From assembly GCA_026392935.1 (NCBI GenBank), contig JAPLBE010000016.1, forward strand, positions 101,381 through 165,380: a stretch of DNA of 64,000 nt. The letters are read 5' to 3'. The position numbers and the translations under genes were made by a program. Under the pieces are notes generated by a model. It was given only the letters and a program-made list of their open reading frames with translations, had not been told where the DNA came from and ran no database searches. Of the stretch, positions 23,225 to 33,675 are shown piece by piece (position 1 is the stretch's first letter; every line of letters begins with the position of its first letter). This DNA is from Actinomycetota bacterium (lineage in GTDB: Bacteria; Actinomycetota; Actinomycetes; Nanopelagicales; Nanopelagicaceae).

Positions 23225-23809
23225 TTATGAGAGTTTCTTCAACTCAGTTGGAGCTAAAAGGGCCCTCTCGGCGGCCTCATACCCATCCAAATAGGCGCTG
23301 GCCAGTTCGGCATCCTCGAATCGGCCTAGAACTTCTGAGAACTTCTCGCCGTGGTCGAAATGTTCTAAATGAATCGCTTCATGGAAAAGAACGTAGTCCA
23401 AGGCGAAATCTGGAGCCATTTTTAGACGATCCGAGATTCGAATTGTTCGATCCACGCTCGTGCATGAACCCCAGCGCTCGCGCATCGCACGCCAAGTTAC
23501 TGAAATTGGCCGAGCGGTAATTTCTGGGGCCAATTCGGTGAGCAATTCATCGATACGGGCGAGCAAACTCTCTTCACCAGGGGTTTTAGACTCCTCTTGG
23601 CTTCTAATTTTGGCAATCATTTCCGGAACAATCGCACGTTCATCAGCTTTGCTTAACCGAGCTGGAATCGAAATCACGATCCGGCCACCTTGTCGGTATG
23701 CCGAAATGCTCTTTTTGCGACGCGTAGAGCGAATTACAACGATTTCACCTTCATCGACACCGGGAAGGGTGAGCTCTTCGAAATTATCTGAAAAGTCTCG
23801 AGTTGTCAT
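23225..23809 (-). CDS. YgjP/SprT-like M48-type metallopeptidase
   Basis: ARPISVTWRAMRERWGSCTS; HEAIHLEHFDHGEKF zinc motif; start set to ATG 23809 (TACATT-N6). Confidence 0.82.
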   Translation of the reverse strand: MTTRDFSDNFEELTLPGVDEGEIVVIRSTRRKKSISAYRQGGRIVISIPARLSKADERAIVPEMIAKIRSQEESKTPGEESLLARIDELLTELAPEITARPISVTWRAMRERWGSCTSVDRTIRISDRLKMAPDFALDYVLFHEAIHLEHFDHGEKFSEVLGRFEDAELASAYLDGYEAAERALLAPTELKKLS

Positions 23810-24041
23810 TGAGGAAATGTAATCGAAACAGTGGCAATAATGAGTTGAATCATGATTTCTTGACAAGAAAATTTTGTTGTGTCTTAGTCATTTACATTTG
23901 ATTATGACTAAAAATTCTCGTAGTTTGCGCTTACGAAGTCCTCGGATAACCGTTTGATATCTGCAAGGGGAAGGCAGATATTAAAATGTGCGCCCGGGGA
24001 CTTCGCTTTTCGCCCCGAGGGTATTTTAGAAGGATTGCGAG

Positions 24042-25355
24042 CTAATTCAGCCCACTGAGGTCATCTGGAATCACAGCTGAATCTAAGAATTTTTCTGGAT
24101 CAAGAAGTTCTTCTGCACTCGGCAAAATTCCACTCCAAATTTGATCTCGCGCACTGACATCTTTTAACTCACGAACTTTCTGCCAGAACGCATGTGCTTC
24201 TCGCGCCAGTCGTGGACGAACTTCTAATCCAAGGAGAGATTTAAAGAGTTGCTGTGATGGCGCATTCGTTGCACGTTGACGTCGATTAACTTCACGGAGT
24301 TGTGGCAATGATGGCAATCGTTCTCCTGCAGCTAGCGTTGCAACATCATCTGTCCATCCATCAACAAGTGCGAGTGCTGTTTCAAGTTTAGAGAGCGCTG
24401 CACGTTGTGCTGGTGTTTCTTCAGGTGTAAAAACTCCACTATTGAGTGCGATGGTGAAAGAGTTTTCGCCAGAATCTGGATTTGTCTGTGATGGATCAAA
24501 GTTCTGCATCGCTTCTTCTGCTTGACGTGTAATGGCATCCATATCGATATGAATTCCGCGGCCATAATCAACAATCGCACTACGGATGTAGGAGACGATC
24601 CAAGGATTATGAGCAAATAGACGCGCCACTGCTGCTTCACGAAGTGCGTGAAAGATATATACCTCGCTCTTTGGAATCTCTAACTCATTACTCCAATTCT
24701 CGATATTCTCTGGAATAAGCACTGGAGTAGCAGGATCAAGAAGCGGAAGTCCCACATCGTGAGCGCCGGATGCTGACGCAGAAATCGAGCCAATTGATTG
24801 ACCCAACTGCGTGGCAATCATCGAACCTATAAATGTGCGTAGTAAGCCAGTAATGGCTCCCATAGAAGCGTTGGATTCATCTGAACCAGCGGTGGCCTCA
24901 TCAAGTAGTCCCGAGATTGCGCCAGCTAATCCAACGGCAAGCGGCTCCATTGTTTGGTTCCAACCGTCAAGAGTGAGGTCACTCCAATCGAGTCGGCTGA
25001 TAGCACGAGGAGAAGTAGATGATGCAGTGGCAGGGAAGACGGTTGCCTCGTTTAACCATAGATCTGCAATTTCGAAAGCGTTCTCAACAACAGTGACATC
25101 TTTAGTTCCAACTGGCTGACTGCCATGTGCCTGAATAAATTTTTTCGCTGTATCGCGTACAACAGATTTTGGAAGTGGATCTTTACTTCCTTGTGCAAAG
25201 GCGGCAAAAGGGTTAACCATGGCAGCCGGGTTAATTCCCATTTGTTCAAATTGTTTTTGAATCTGTTCCTGCATCTGGCGCATCATCGCCGAAAAGTCAT
25301 CGGGCTTTTCAGAATCGTCTTTTCCATCATCTGGAGTAAATCCAAAAGGCGACAT
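24042..25355 (-). CDS. Zinc-dependent metalloprotease-like protein (Rv3195-type family)
   Basis: N-terminal FGFTPDD...MMRQMQEQIQKQFEQMG; YIFHALREAAVARLFAHNPWI; neighbours match the mycobacterial locus. Confidence 0.75.
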   Translation of the reverse strand: MSPFGFTPDDGKDDSEKPDDFSAMMRQMQEQIQKQFEQMGINPAAMVNPFAAFAQGSKDPLPKSVVRDTAKKFIQAHGSQPVGTKDVTVVENAFEIADLWLNEATVFPATASSTSPRAISRLDWSDLTLDGWNQTMEPLAVGLAGAISGLLDEATAGSDESNASMGAITGLLRTFIGSMIATQLGQSIGSISASASGAHDVGLPLLDPATPVLIPENIENWSNELEIPKSEVYIFHALREAAVARLFAHNPWIVSYIRSAIVDYGRGIHIDMDAITRQAEEAMQNFDPSQTNPDSGENSFTIALNSGVFTPEETPAQRAALSKLETALALVDGWTDDVATLAAGERLPSLPQLREVNRRQRATNAPSQQLFKSLLGLEVRPRLAREAHAFWQKVRELKDVSARDQIWSGILPSAEELLDPEKFLDSAVIPDDLSGLN

Positions 25356-25450
25356 GATCAGCTCCTTACATCCTGTGGTGATGAATACTACCTATGAGTT
25401 GTAACCGCGCGAGTGGGCACTTTCTTCCCAGAACAGATAGGCTCTTTTCC

Positions 25451-25756
25451 ATGCCCGCCTTTGCAGAATTTTCCTCACTCGCTGTTGAAATCGCCGCAGG
25501 TAGTAGCGCTTTCGCTGCACTGATTTGGTGGGTTGTTCCAGCTGCTGGATTAATTGGTGGAATCGCCTACGTAGTCTGGGTATCAAAATTTAAGCGCAAA
25601 TTCGAATCTGAAACTTCTCGCTCGGTGGGCCAATTTCAACGTTTCCAAGAATCTTTCCGAACCGAAAATCCGCAATCTGCATCTGCATCTGCATCTGCCA
25701 CTGAAGATGACGCTGAAGATCAAGACCCTGATCCAACTGAAAACTCCACTCGATAA
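25451..25756 (+). CDS. Small membrane-anchored hypothetical protein
   Basis: MPAFAEFSSLAVEIAAGSSAFAALIWWVVPAAGLIGGIAYVVW, then an acidic tail with ASASASA; start ATG 25451. Confidence 0.6.
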   Translation: MPAFAEFSSLAVEIAAGSSAFAALIWWVVPAAGLIGGIAYVVWVSKFKRKFESETSRSVGQFQRFQESFRTENPQSASASASATEDDAEDQDPDPTENSTR

Positions 25757-25779
25757 AACTTCACTCGATAGAAAACTCT

Positions 25780-26589
25780 ATGTCGCTTCGTTTTTCGCAG
25801 ACACCCAGATTAGTAAAACTCATACTGTTATTAACGCTGGTGATTCCACTCGTTATTCCGGTGAACTTTGTTCTCATCAGTCCAGGTGAAGGAACTCCTT
25901 TGTTTCCAAAGATGCTCACTATTGACTCAAGTAATCAATCTTTTAAAACCTATCCGGCTCAAGGGCAGATGTACTTACTCTCAATTTGGGTCACTAACCC
26001 AGAAACAAACATATTTGGATATCAGGTTCTCTCCTGCTGGGCACAGAGTGATTGCGTGGTAGTTCCTCGCTCCGTTGTCTATGAAAAGAACACAGATGAC
26101 AAAGCCGAGATAGCTTCGGGCAAGAAGCAGATGAAGAAGTCACAGAGCGCGGCGCTGACTGCGACGAAAGCTCTCTTTAAAAAAAATTACCCAACAATTG
26201 ATGTGAGCAATCTCGAGGATTCCGATCTGAAAGTTTCACTGAAAAACACAGGCGGCCCAAGTGGCGGTTTGATTTTTTCACTCGGCTTAAGCGAACTACT
26301 CTCACCTGATGATTTGTTGCAAGGACGAAAGATTGCCGCTACTGGAACCGTCTCTGCTCGTGGGGCGATAGGCGCCATTGGGGGAGTCGAGGAGAAAATT
26401 TTGGCAGCGAAAAAAGTCAAAGCCGAAATCATCTTTATCTCTAAAGAGAATTGTTCTGAACTCCCAGATTCAGTCACTGGAATAAAGGTGATTGCCGTCT
26501 CAACCCTAGAGCAGGCGTTTAAGGCGCTGCGCGCCCCACAAAAATTGAATTTTCGGGGCGTGCAAGGGTGTACTAATCTAGATTCATGA
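25780..26589 (+). CDS. Lon-like (S16) membrane-anchored serine protease without an apparent PDZ domain
   Basis: N-terminal TM; MYLLSIWVTNPETNIFGYQVL; catalytic-type NTGGPSGGLIFSLGLSELL and GAIGGVEEKILAAKK. Confidence 0.8.
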   Translation: MSLRFSQTPRLVKLILLLTLVIPLVIPVNFVLISPGEGTPLFPKMLTIDSSNQSFKTYPAQGQMYLLSIWVTNPETNIFGYQVLSCWAQSDCVVVPRSVVYEKNTDDKAEIASGKKQMKKSQSAALTATKALFKKNYPTIDVSNLEDSDLKVSLKNTGGPSGGLIFSLGLSELLSPDDLLQGRKIAATGTVSARGAIGAIGGVEEKILAAKKVKAEIIFISKENCSELPDSVTGIKVIAVSTLEQAFKALRAPQKLNFRGVQGCTNLDS

Positions 26590-29396
26590 ATAGAAACAGA
26601 AGCCCGTTAGTTATTACTGCTGCAATTTTAGTTGCCTTAGGTGCGGCATTGATTTATTTCAGCGGCTTCTATGTTGATTGGCTATGGTTTAAATCTGTTG
26701 ACTTCACATCAGTGTGGTCGACTGTTTTATTGACTAAAGTTCAACTCTTTCTCATAACAGGATTACTGACATCACTTATCATCTCTCTCAATATTTTTAT
26801 CGCTTTCAAGCGACGCCCACTCTATGTTCCGACAAGTATCGAAATTAATGGAGTCGAACGTTTACGCGGACAAATTGAACCGATCCGACGTTTGGTCTTT
26901 ATCGGTGTAGTGGTTGCACTTTTCTACTTTGCTGGCTCATCAGGAATGACTTTTTGGCGTAACTGGTTGCTCTTTAAGAATGCGACCGACTTTGGAGTAA
27001 AAGATCCGCAATTTGGTTTAGACATTTCCTTCTTTGTTTTCAGACTTCCAATCTTGCAAGCAATTATTGGCTGGGGAATCTCAATTCTTATACTTTCAAC
27101 CCTTGCCAGTGCATTCATTCATTACATGTATGGTGGAATCCGTACAAACGTACAGACTGATCGCACAACAGTTGCAGCACGAGTCCAAATTTCAATTCTG
27201 CTCGGCCTCATAGTTCTACTTAAGGCTGTTGCATACTGGTTTGACCGTTATGCGCTCTCGCTCAAAGACAGCACGCTAATGACTGGCCTCAAGTACACAG
27301 ATGTCAACGCAGTGCTTCCGGCGAAGGCAATCTTGGCTGGAATCGCTGTTGTCTGTTCATTACTCTTCTTTGCAAATATTGTCCGTCGTTCTTGGTTGCT
27401 TCCTGCAGCAGGAACGGCTCTGCTTGTAGTTTCATCAGTCCTTATTGCAGGTATTTATCCAGCTGCAATTCAGCAGTTCCAGGTCAAGCCATCTGAGTCA
27501 TCGAAGGAAGCGCCATTTATTCAGCGCAATATCGATGCTACACGTGCGGCTTACGATATTGCTGACGTACAGATGCAGGATTACAACGCAACACTATCTA
27601 CTAGTGCTGGGCAACTTGCTAAAGATGCAGCGACGATTGCAAATATTAGATTGATGGATCCAAATGTAATTTCTGCAACATTTAGACAGTTGCAACAGAT
27701 TAAGCCTTACTACACATTCCCGCAATCACTCGACGTTGATCGATACAAGGTTAATGGCGTCTCTAGAGATGCCGTCGTTGCGGTGCGTGAATTGAACATT
27801 GAAGGTAATCCAAGCCGTAACTGGATCAACGACCATTTGGTTTACACACACGGTTTTGGATTTGTGGCTGCGTACGGCAATACAGTTGATGCAGATGGAA
27901 AGCCAAGCTTCGCTGTTGGCGATTTGCCTCCAACACAAGGATTAGGAAAATTCCAACCACGTATTTACTTTGGTGAGAATGTTCCTGATTATTCAATTAT
28001 TGGTGGAAAGAAAACTAATTCACCTGTTGAGTTCGACTATCCAGATGATGCTTCGGCCAACGGTCAAAAGAATTACACCTACACAGGCAAAGGTGGAGTT
28101 CCTGTAGGTAGCATGCTGAACAAGTTGCTCTTTGCGGTCAAGTATCAAGAACAGAGAATTTTGCTTTCAAATCTGATTAATGCAGATTCAAAAATCCTTT
28201 ACAACCGCGAGCCACGTGAACGTGTTGCAAAGGTTGCACCATGGCTAACTCTCGATGGGGACCCATATCCATCTATCGTTGACGGAAAAGTCATATGGAT
28301 TATCGATGGATACACAACAAGCTCTGGTTATCCATATTCGCAAACAACATCACTTTCAACTGCCACCAGAGATGCCGTGACAGCGAACTCAGCTTCGGTA
28401 ACTGCTCAAGATAATAGAACCGTGAATTATATTCGAAATTCCGTGAAGGCAACAGTTGATGCCTATGACGGAACAGTCACTTTGTACCAGTGGGATGACA
28501 AGGATCCAGTCCTGAAGACATGGATGAAAGCATTCCCAAATAGCGTTAAGGCAAAGAGTGCAATCTCTAAGGGCTTGCTTGAGCACATTAGATATCCAGA
28601 AGATATGTTCCGTGTTCAGCGCGATGTTTTGAGTTCTTATCACGTCAAGAATGCAGCTGCGTTCTACGGCGGACAAGACTTCTGGCGCGTTCCACGCGAC
28701 CCATCAACATTTGGTGCCAACGCTGGAGCTCAACCTCCTTACTACATGACTTTGCAGATGCCTGGTGCAAAAGAGCCAGCATTCTCACTTACGACTCCAT
28801 TCGTACCACGTGGTGGTCGCGAGAACCTCTCTGCATTCGCATCTGTGAATTCAACAGCAGGTCCGGATTACGGAAAGATTTCTGTTCTTCAACTTCCACG
28901 AAGCACTGCAATTGCGGGTCCATCACAAGTTGCATCTAACTTCGAAGCAAAACCAGAAGTTGCAAATGCACTTTCATTGCTGCGCCAAGGTGGATCAGAT
29001 GTAGTTCTTGGTAATCTTCTTACGCTTCCTGTTGGAAATGGTTTGCTCTATGTGCAGCCGGTATATGTCACAGCGACATCAAACTCCGCTGCATATCCAC
29101 TGCTTCAGAAAGTTCTAGTCTCATTCGGTGATGTCATCGGATTTGATAATTCACTCAAGGGCGCACTTGATCAAGTATTCGGTGGAAACTCTGGTACTTC
29201 ATCATCAACTACATCTGTAAATACACCAACAGATAACAGTTCTGCAGATCTTGCAAGTGCGCTACAACGTGCAAAGCAAGCGCTCTCAGATTCACAAGCA
29301 GCTCTTTCTAAGGGTGACTTTGCTGCATATGGTCGCGCGCAAGATCGTTTGAAATCTGCAATTGCTGCTGCAATTGCCGCACAATCACGTAAGTAA
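26586..29396 (+). CDS. UPF0182 family large membrane protein
   Basis: 936 aa; multiple N-terminal TM helices; PFIQRNIDATRAAYDI; FAVKYQEQRILLSNLIN; follows the Lon-like gene as in mycobacteria. Confidence 0.9.
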   Translation: MNRNRSPLVITAAILVALGAALIYFSGFYVDWLWFKSVDFTSVWSTVLLTKVQLFLITGLLTSLIISLNIFIAFKRRPLYVPTSIEINGVERLRGQIEPIRRLVFIGVVVALFYFAGSSGMTFWRNWLLFKNATDFGVKDPQFGLDISFFVFRLPILQAIIGWGISILILSTLASAFIHYMYGGIRTNVQTDRTTVAARVQISILLGLIVLLKAVAYWFDRYALSLKDSTLMTGLKYTDVNAVLPAKAILAGIAVVCSLLFFANIVRRSWLLPAAGTALLVVSSVLIAGIYPAAIQQFQVKPSESSKEAPFIQRNIDATRAAYDIADVQMQDYNATLSTSAGQLAKDAATIANIRLMDPNVISATFRQLQQIKPYYTFPQSLDVDRYKVNGVSRDAVVAVRELNIEGNPSRNWINDHLVYTHGFGFVAAYGNTVDADGKPSFAVGDLPPTQGLGKFQPRIYFGENVPDYSIIGGKKTNSPVEFDYPDDASANGQKNYTYTGKGGVPVGSMLNKLLFAVKYQEQRILLSNLINADSKILYNREPRERVAKVAPWLTLDGDPYPSIVDGKVIWIIDGYTTSSGYPYSQTTSLSTATRDAVTANSASVTAQDNRTVNYIRNSVKATVDAYDGTVTLYQWDDKDPVLKTWMKAFPNSVKAKSAISKGLLEHIRYPEDMFRVQRDVLSSYHVKNAAAFYGGQDFWRVPRDPSTFGANAGAQPPYYMTLQMPGAKEPAFSLTTPFVPRGGRENLSAFASVNSTAGPDYGKISVLQLPRSTAIAGPSQVASNFEAKPEVANALSLLRQGGSDVVLGNLLTLPVGNGLLYVQPVYVTATSNSAAYPLLQKVLVSFGDVIGFDNSLKGALDQVFGGNSGTSSSTTSVNTPTDNSSADLASALQRAKQALSDSQAALSKGDFAAYGRAQDRLKSAIAAAIAAQSRK

Positions 29397-29445
29397 TTAC
29401 GGATTTGGTGAAGGCATCACCCTGGCAATATGATTGCACTTCCGA

Positions 29446-29522
<77 letters not shown>

Positions 29523-29535
29523 ATGAAGTAGAAGT

Positions 29536-29565
29536 AAAAAAGGCGCTGATATCAGCGCCTTTTTT
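29536..29565 (+). terminator. Intrinsic terminator after tRNA-fMet (usable in both directions)
   Basis: Perfect 30-nt palindrome AAAAAAGGCGCTGATATCAGCGCCTTTTTT between the tRNA and convergent copA. Confidence 0.92.
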
Positions 29566-29587
29566 CATGCCCGCTCTAGAAAAACGG

Positions 29588-31855
29588 TTAACGAATTCGC
29601 AGTGAATTGGTAACGACAAAGAGGCTACTTGCAGCCATCGCTGCCGCTGCATAGAGCGGTGTGGCTAATCCCAATACTGCAAGAGGTATTCCGATCGCGT
29701 TATAGGCAAATGCCCACACTAAATTACCTCGAATAGTTGACAGTGTTTTTTGAGAGAGATTAAGTGCTTCGATTGCGCCAAGAAGTTCAGGCTTCATAAG
29801 TGTGATGTCAGAAGTCGAAATGGCAGTATCTGTTCCGGTTCCGATAGCAATACTGAGATCTGAGAGCGCAAGAGCCGCAGCATCATTTACTCCGTCACCC
29901 ATCATCAATACGCGACGACCTTCACTTTGCATGGCCGCAACCTGGGCGAGCTTATCTTCAGGCAAAGCATCTGCGATTACATGATCTGGTGCTATTCCAA
30001 CTGCGTTAGCTGTTGTAAGTGCGCTCTGCGAATTATCTCCGGTAATCAACCATGGAGTAATTCCGCGGCGCTTAAACTCATCAATAGTCTGTACCGCATC
30101 GCTTCTTAACTGATCGCCAGATGCAAAGACAGCGATTGCTACGCCATCCCATGCTAGAACTGAGACAGCACGAGAATTTTGCTCGGCGTTGTGAATAGCT
30201 TCAATAATTTGTACGTCGAAGTTAACGCAGCTGTGGGCAATTGAAGCTGGAGAACCAATCAGAACTACAGGAGATTTGTTTCCGATTGCAACGCGCCCCG
30301 CAACTCCAACACCCGGTGTCTGTGAGAAATCAGTAACAGGAAGTTGGGTTGCACCCCGCGAAAGTGCGTATGAAGTAATTGATTTCGCTGTCGGATGATC
30401 GCTCTGACTTTCAAGCGCAAGAGCGGTAGAAAGAATGTTATGTTCTGTGAGTAAAGATGCGAATTCGGTTCCAAGTACTTTCTGAGCAGATGCAGGAAAA
30501 TCCGCGTTGCGCACTGACATGGTTCCATCAGTAAGTGTTCCTGTTTTATCTAGGAGAACTACATCAATTCTCTTAGTCGCCTCAAGAACTCGTGGGTTAC
30601 GTAGAACGATTCCTCGTAGGGCGCCTCTGCCAGATGCCACAAGCAGCGCAACTGGCGTCGCTAATCCAAGGGCGCACGGGCATGCGATGACCAATACTGA
30701 AATTGCAGTAGAAATTGAAAATGTCAGTGACTTATCACCGAAGAGATACCAACCTTCGAATGTAAAGAGTGCAAGTACTGTCACGATAGGGACGAAGAAC
30801 GCCGCGATTTTATCTGCCTTCGCTTGAATCGGAGTCTTGTTGCCTTGCGCCGAAACAACCATGGAAGTTATCCGCGCCAGCTCGGTATCACTGCCAACCC
30901 GCGTTGCCCGAACAATGATTCTGCCATTGTTATTCATTGCAGAACCGATCACAGATGATCCGGGTGCTACATCGATAGGCGTTGACTCACCAGTAATCAT
31001 CGAGTTATTTACTGAACTTTGCCCAGAAATAACGATTCCATCCGTTGCAATTCGTGCCCCAGGCTTTACAACAAACTCATCACCAATCACAAGTTCAGAG
31101 ATAGGAATAAGAATCTCTACTCCAGAACGAATAACTGAAACTTCTCGGGCACCGAGTGCCAACAATGTGGAGAGCGCACTACTTGCTTGCTTCTTTGCGC
31201 GCGACTCTAAGTAACGACCGAGGATTACAAAGAAGAGAACCCCAGCTGCAACTTCGGTGTAGACATCTCCTTCACCTGTATAAGTTGCATAGATCGACCA
31301 CACATAGGCACTGATTGAACCAAGTGAAACCAAGGTGTCCATGGTTGGGTGAAATATATTTCGAAGCGCTGCTCTATGAATTGGCCAAGCAACAAAGAGT
31401 ATGAGTGGAGTGGTGATTACTAGAACCAGCCAAGAGGCAAAGCTATGTTCGGCATGCGGCGGCAATGCAAGTGAATATGAGTTAAAGAGAGAAATCAACC
31501 ACTCGTTAATCGATTGATGCCAACTCATCATCATGGATATGACAATTGAAGGAATCGCAAAAATTGTTGCAAAAAAGAGAGCGCGGGTAGCACCTTTGCG
31601 ATGAAGTGCTGGGTCCGAGTGATTTACACGTAGCGCTGCCTCATACCCTGCAGCTTTTATCTTCTTGACGATGACCTGAGGATCAAGTGCAACTGGTGCA
31701 AGTACATGAACAGTCTCTGAGGCGAAGTTAACCGAGGCAGATACTCCGGGAATTTCACTCAGTGCACGCTCGATGCTATTTACACATGAGCTACACGTCA
31801 TTCCGCTTACAGTAAATGTAAGTGGTGCATGCTCAGTGTTTTCCACGCGAATCAC
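29588..31855 (-). CDS. copA: Copper-type heavy-metal P-type ATPase
   Basis: HMA motif GMTCSSC; ACPCALGLATPVAL; DKTGTLTDG; GDGVNDAAAL. Confidence 0.92.
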   Translation of the reverse strand: MIRVENTEHAPLTFTVSGMTCSSCVNSIERALSEIPGVSASVNFASETVHVLAPVALDPQVIVKKIKAAGYEAALRVNHSDPALHRKGATRALFFATIFAIPSIVISMMMSWHQSINEWLISLFNSYSLALPPHAEHSFASWLVLVITTPLILFVAWPIHRAALRNIFHPTMDTLVSLGSISAYVWSIYATYTGEGDVYTEVAAGVLFFVILGRYLESRAKKQASSALSTLLALGAREVSVIRSGVEILIPISELVIGDEFVVKPGARIATDGIVISGQSSVNNSMITGESTPIDVAPGSSVIGSAMNNNGRIIVRATRVGSDTELARITSMVVSAQGNKTPIQAKADKIAAFFVPIVTVLALFTFEGWYLFGDKSLTFSISTAISVLVIACPCALGLATPVALLVASGRGALRGIVLRNPRVLEATKRIDVVLLDKTGTLTDGTMSVRNADFPASAQKVLGTEFASLLTEHNILSTALALESQSDHPTAKSITSYALSRGATQLPVTDFSQTPGVGVAGRVAIGNKSPVVLIGSPASIAHSCVNFDVQIIEAIHNAEQNSRAVSVLAWDGVAIAVFASGDQLRSDAVQTIDEFKRRGITPWLITGDNSQSALTTANAVGIAPDHVIADALPEDKLAQVAAMQSEGRRVLMMGDGVNDAAALALSDLSIAIGTGTDTAISTSDITLMKPELLGAIEALNLSQKTLSTIRGNLVWAFAYNAIGIPLAVLGLATPLYAAAAMAASSLFVVTNSLRIR

Positions 31856-32655
31856 CTTTTTTCTTTCAGTGCGCTAATCACTGTGTCATGAAGTGCGGCA
31901 TTCGTTGAAAGTCCGTTACCACCGTGTGGACCATCTACGCCATCTAAGTTTGTAAACCGTCCACCTGCTTCGCGCACAACAATGTCTAACGCCGCCATAT
32001 CCCACAGCGCAAGTGAGGGTTCTGCTGCAATATCTACAGCGCCTTCGGCAACCAGCATATGTGACCAGAAATCTCCGTGTGCACGAGTTCTCCATGCTTG
32101 CTTAAGCAGTTCATTAAACGCGCCAAGACGATCGCCCCATCCAATGAAATCTGAGTGAGAAATAGATGCATCTTCAATTCGAGAAACTTTGGAGACGCTA
32201 ATCTTTTTTGGTGCTTCTGAATTCACGACAACAAATGCACCACCACCATCAAAGGCATACCAACGTCTAAATAGCGCCGGGGCGCTGACGACACCAACAA
32301 CAACTGATTCGCTGCCATCACTTCTCTTCTCAACGAGCCCAATGAGTGTTGCCCATGTAGGAACACCACGTAAGAAGTTCTTTGTTCCATCAATCGGATC
32401 AATTACCCAATAGCGATTTTTTCCTACACCTTCATTGCCAAACTCTTCACCGACAATTCCATCGTTAGGGCGATGTGCGTGCAAGAGTGCACGAATTGCA
32501 GACTCTGCCGACTTGTCAGCATCAGTGACGGGAGTGTTATCAGGCTTGGTAGTAATGGTGAGATCGAGAGCTTGATAGCGAGTTAAAGTAATCGCATCGG
32601 CTGCATCAGCTAAGCGATGCGCAAGTGCGAGGTCTTCTCCGCGACTTATGCTCAT
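31852..32655 (-). CDS. hisN: Histidinol-phosphatase / inositol monophosphatase family
   Basis: VTDADKSAE; GEEFG; WVIDPIDGTKNFLRGVPTWATLIGL; WDMAALDIVVREAGG. Confidence 0.85.
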   Translation of the reverse strand: MSISRGEDLALAHRLADAADAITLTRYQALDLTITTKPDNTPVTDADKSAESAIRALLHAHRPNDGIVGEEFGNEGVGKNRYWVIDPIDGTKNFLRGVPTWATLIGLVEKRSDGSESVVVGVVSAPALFRRWYAFDGGGAFVVVNSEAPKKISVSKVSRIEDASISHSDFIGWGDRLGAFNELLKQAWRTRAHGDFWSHMLVAEGAVDIAAEPSLALWDMAALDIVVREAGGRFTNLDGVDGPHGGNGLSTNAALHDTVISALKEKR

Positions 32656-32664
32656 AGTGAGAGT

Positions 32665-33675
32665 CTAACGCTCCTCATCGATTGGCTTAACTTCCAAGAG
32701 CGAGCGAAGGCTGGTGACTCGGATTAATCTTTCAGCACGCACATTGGGATCTGATTCAATCCATGGACCAAGGGCGCATGAATTTTCATGGTGCGAACAA
32801 TTAGGCATACATTTCTGAATCACTTGATAAATATCTGGGAAAGATTCAATGATTCGGTCTTTATTCAAATGTGAAAGGCCGAAGGCGCGAATTCCTGGAG
32901 TATCAATAATCCATCCACCGTTAGCGAGTGCAAGTGCGATTGCACTGGAAGAGGTATGACGGCCGCGACCGGTTACATCGTTGACATCTCCGGTCATTCG
33001 ATCTGCACCTTGAACCAAATCATTAATGAGTGTGGATTTTCCGACACCGGAATGCCCCACTAAAACTGAAATCTTGTCATCAAGAATTTCTAGAATTTTT
33101 TTAATATCAGAGGCACGATTCTCTAATTTAGATGAAGTCGTAATGATGTCAACACCGAGCGCTTTGTACTCCTGAATGAATTCAGGCACAGGGGAGATAT
33201 CTACCTTCGTGACAACGATGATGGGTTTAATTGATTCATGAAATGCACTTACTAAAAATCTATCGATAAGCCCTCTGCGTGGCTCTGGATTTGCAGATGC
33301 AACAACAATGAGCAGTTGATCAATATTTGACACAATTGTTCGCTCCACACGGGCAGCATCATCGACTGTTCTGCTTAAAGAGTTAGTACGTTCATTCACT
33401 ACAACAATTCGAGCAAGTGATCCTTCTGTGCCAGTGACATCGCCAACGATTTCGACTAAATCTCCGACGACTACAGATTTTGGGCCAAGTTCGCGCGCTT
33501 TCATGGCGGTGATAACAACGCCATCATCTGTCACGCACGTGGTTCTTCCACGATCTACAGTGGTGACAAATGCAGTTATTGAATCGGAATGAGATGGGCG
33601 GTCTTTAGTACGTCTGCGAGTTGTTCGAGATGGTCTGATTCGTGCATCAGACTCGTCGTATTCGCGAGGCGTCAT
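32665..33675 (-). CDS. rsgA: Ribosome small-subunit-dependent GTPase A
   Basis: Circularly permuted GTPase: TKVD, GHSGVGKSTLIN, DTPGIR, Zn knuckle CMPNCSHHENSCAL. Confidence 0.92.
   Translation of the reverse strand: MTPREYDESDARIRPSRTTRRRTKDRPSHSDSITAFVTTVDRGRTTCVTDDGVVITAMKARELGPKSVVVGDLVEIVGDVTGTEGSLARIVVVNERTNSLSRTVDDAARVERTIVSNIDQLLIVVASANPEPRRGLIDRFLVSAFHESIKPIIVVTKVDISPVPEFIQEYKALGVDIITTSSKLENRASDIKKILEILDDKISVLVGHSGVGKSTLINDLVQGADRMTGDVNDVTGRGRHTSSSAIALALANGGWIIDTPGIRAFGLSHLNKDRIIESFPDIYQVIQKCMPNCSHHENSCALGPWIESDPNVRAERLIRVTSLRSLLEVKPIDEER

Noticed and set aside
23941-24030. Riboswitch-like GC-rich hairpin (CCCGGGGACTTCG…CCCCGAGGG) between two minus-strand genes
   Set aside because: Short imperfect stem without a T tract or known aptamer features; at most a weak terminator
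25673-25702. GCATCT hexamer repeat encoding ASASASA
   Set aside because: Only about four short units in a low-complexity tail; common in such linkers
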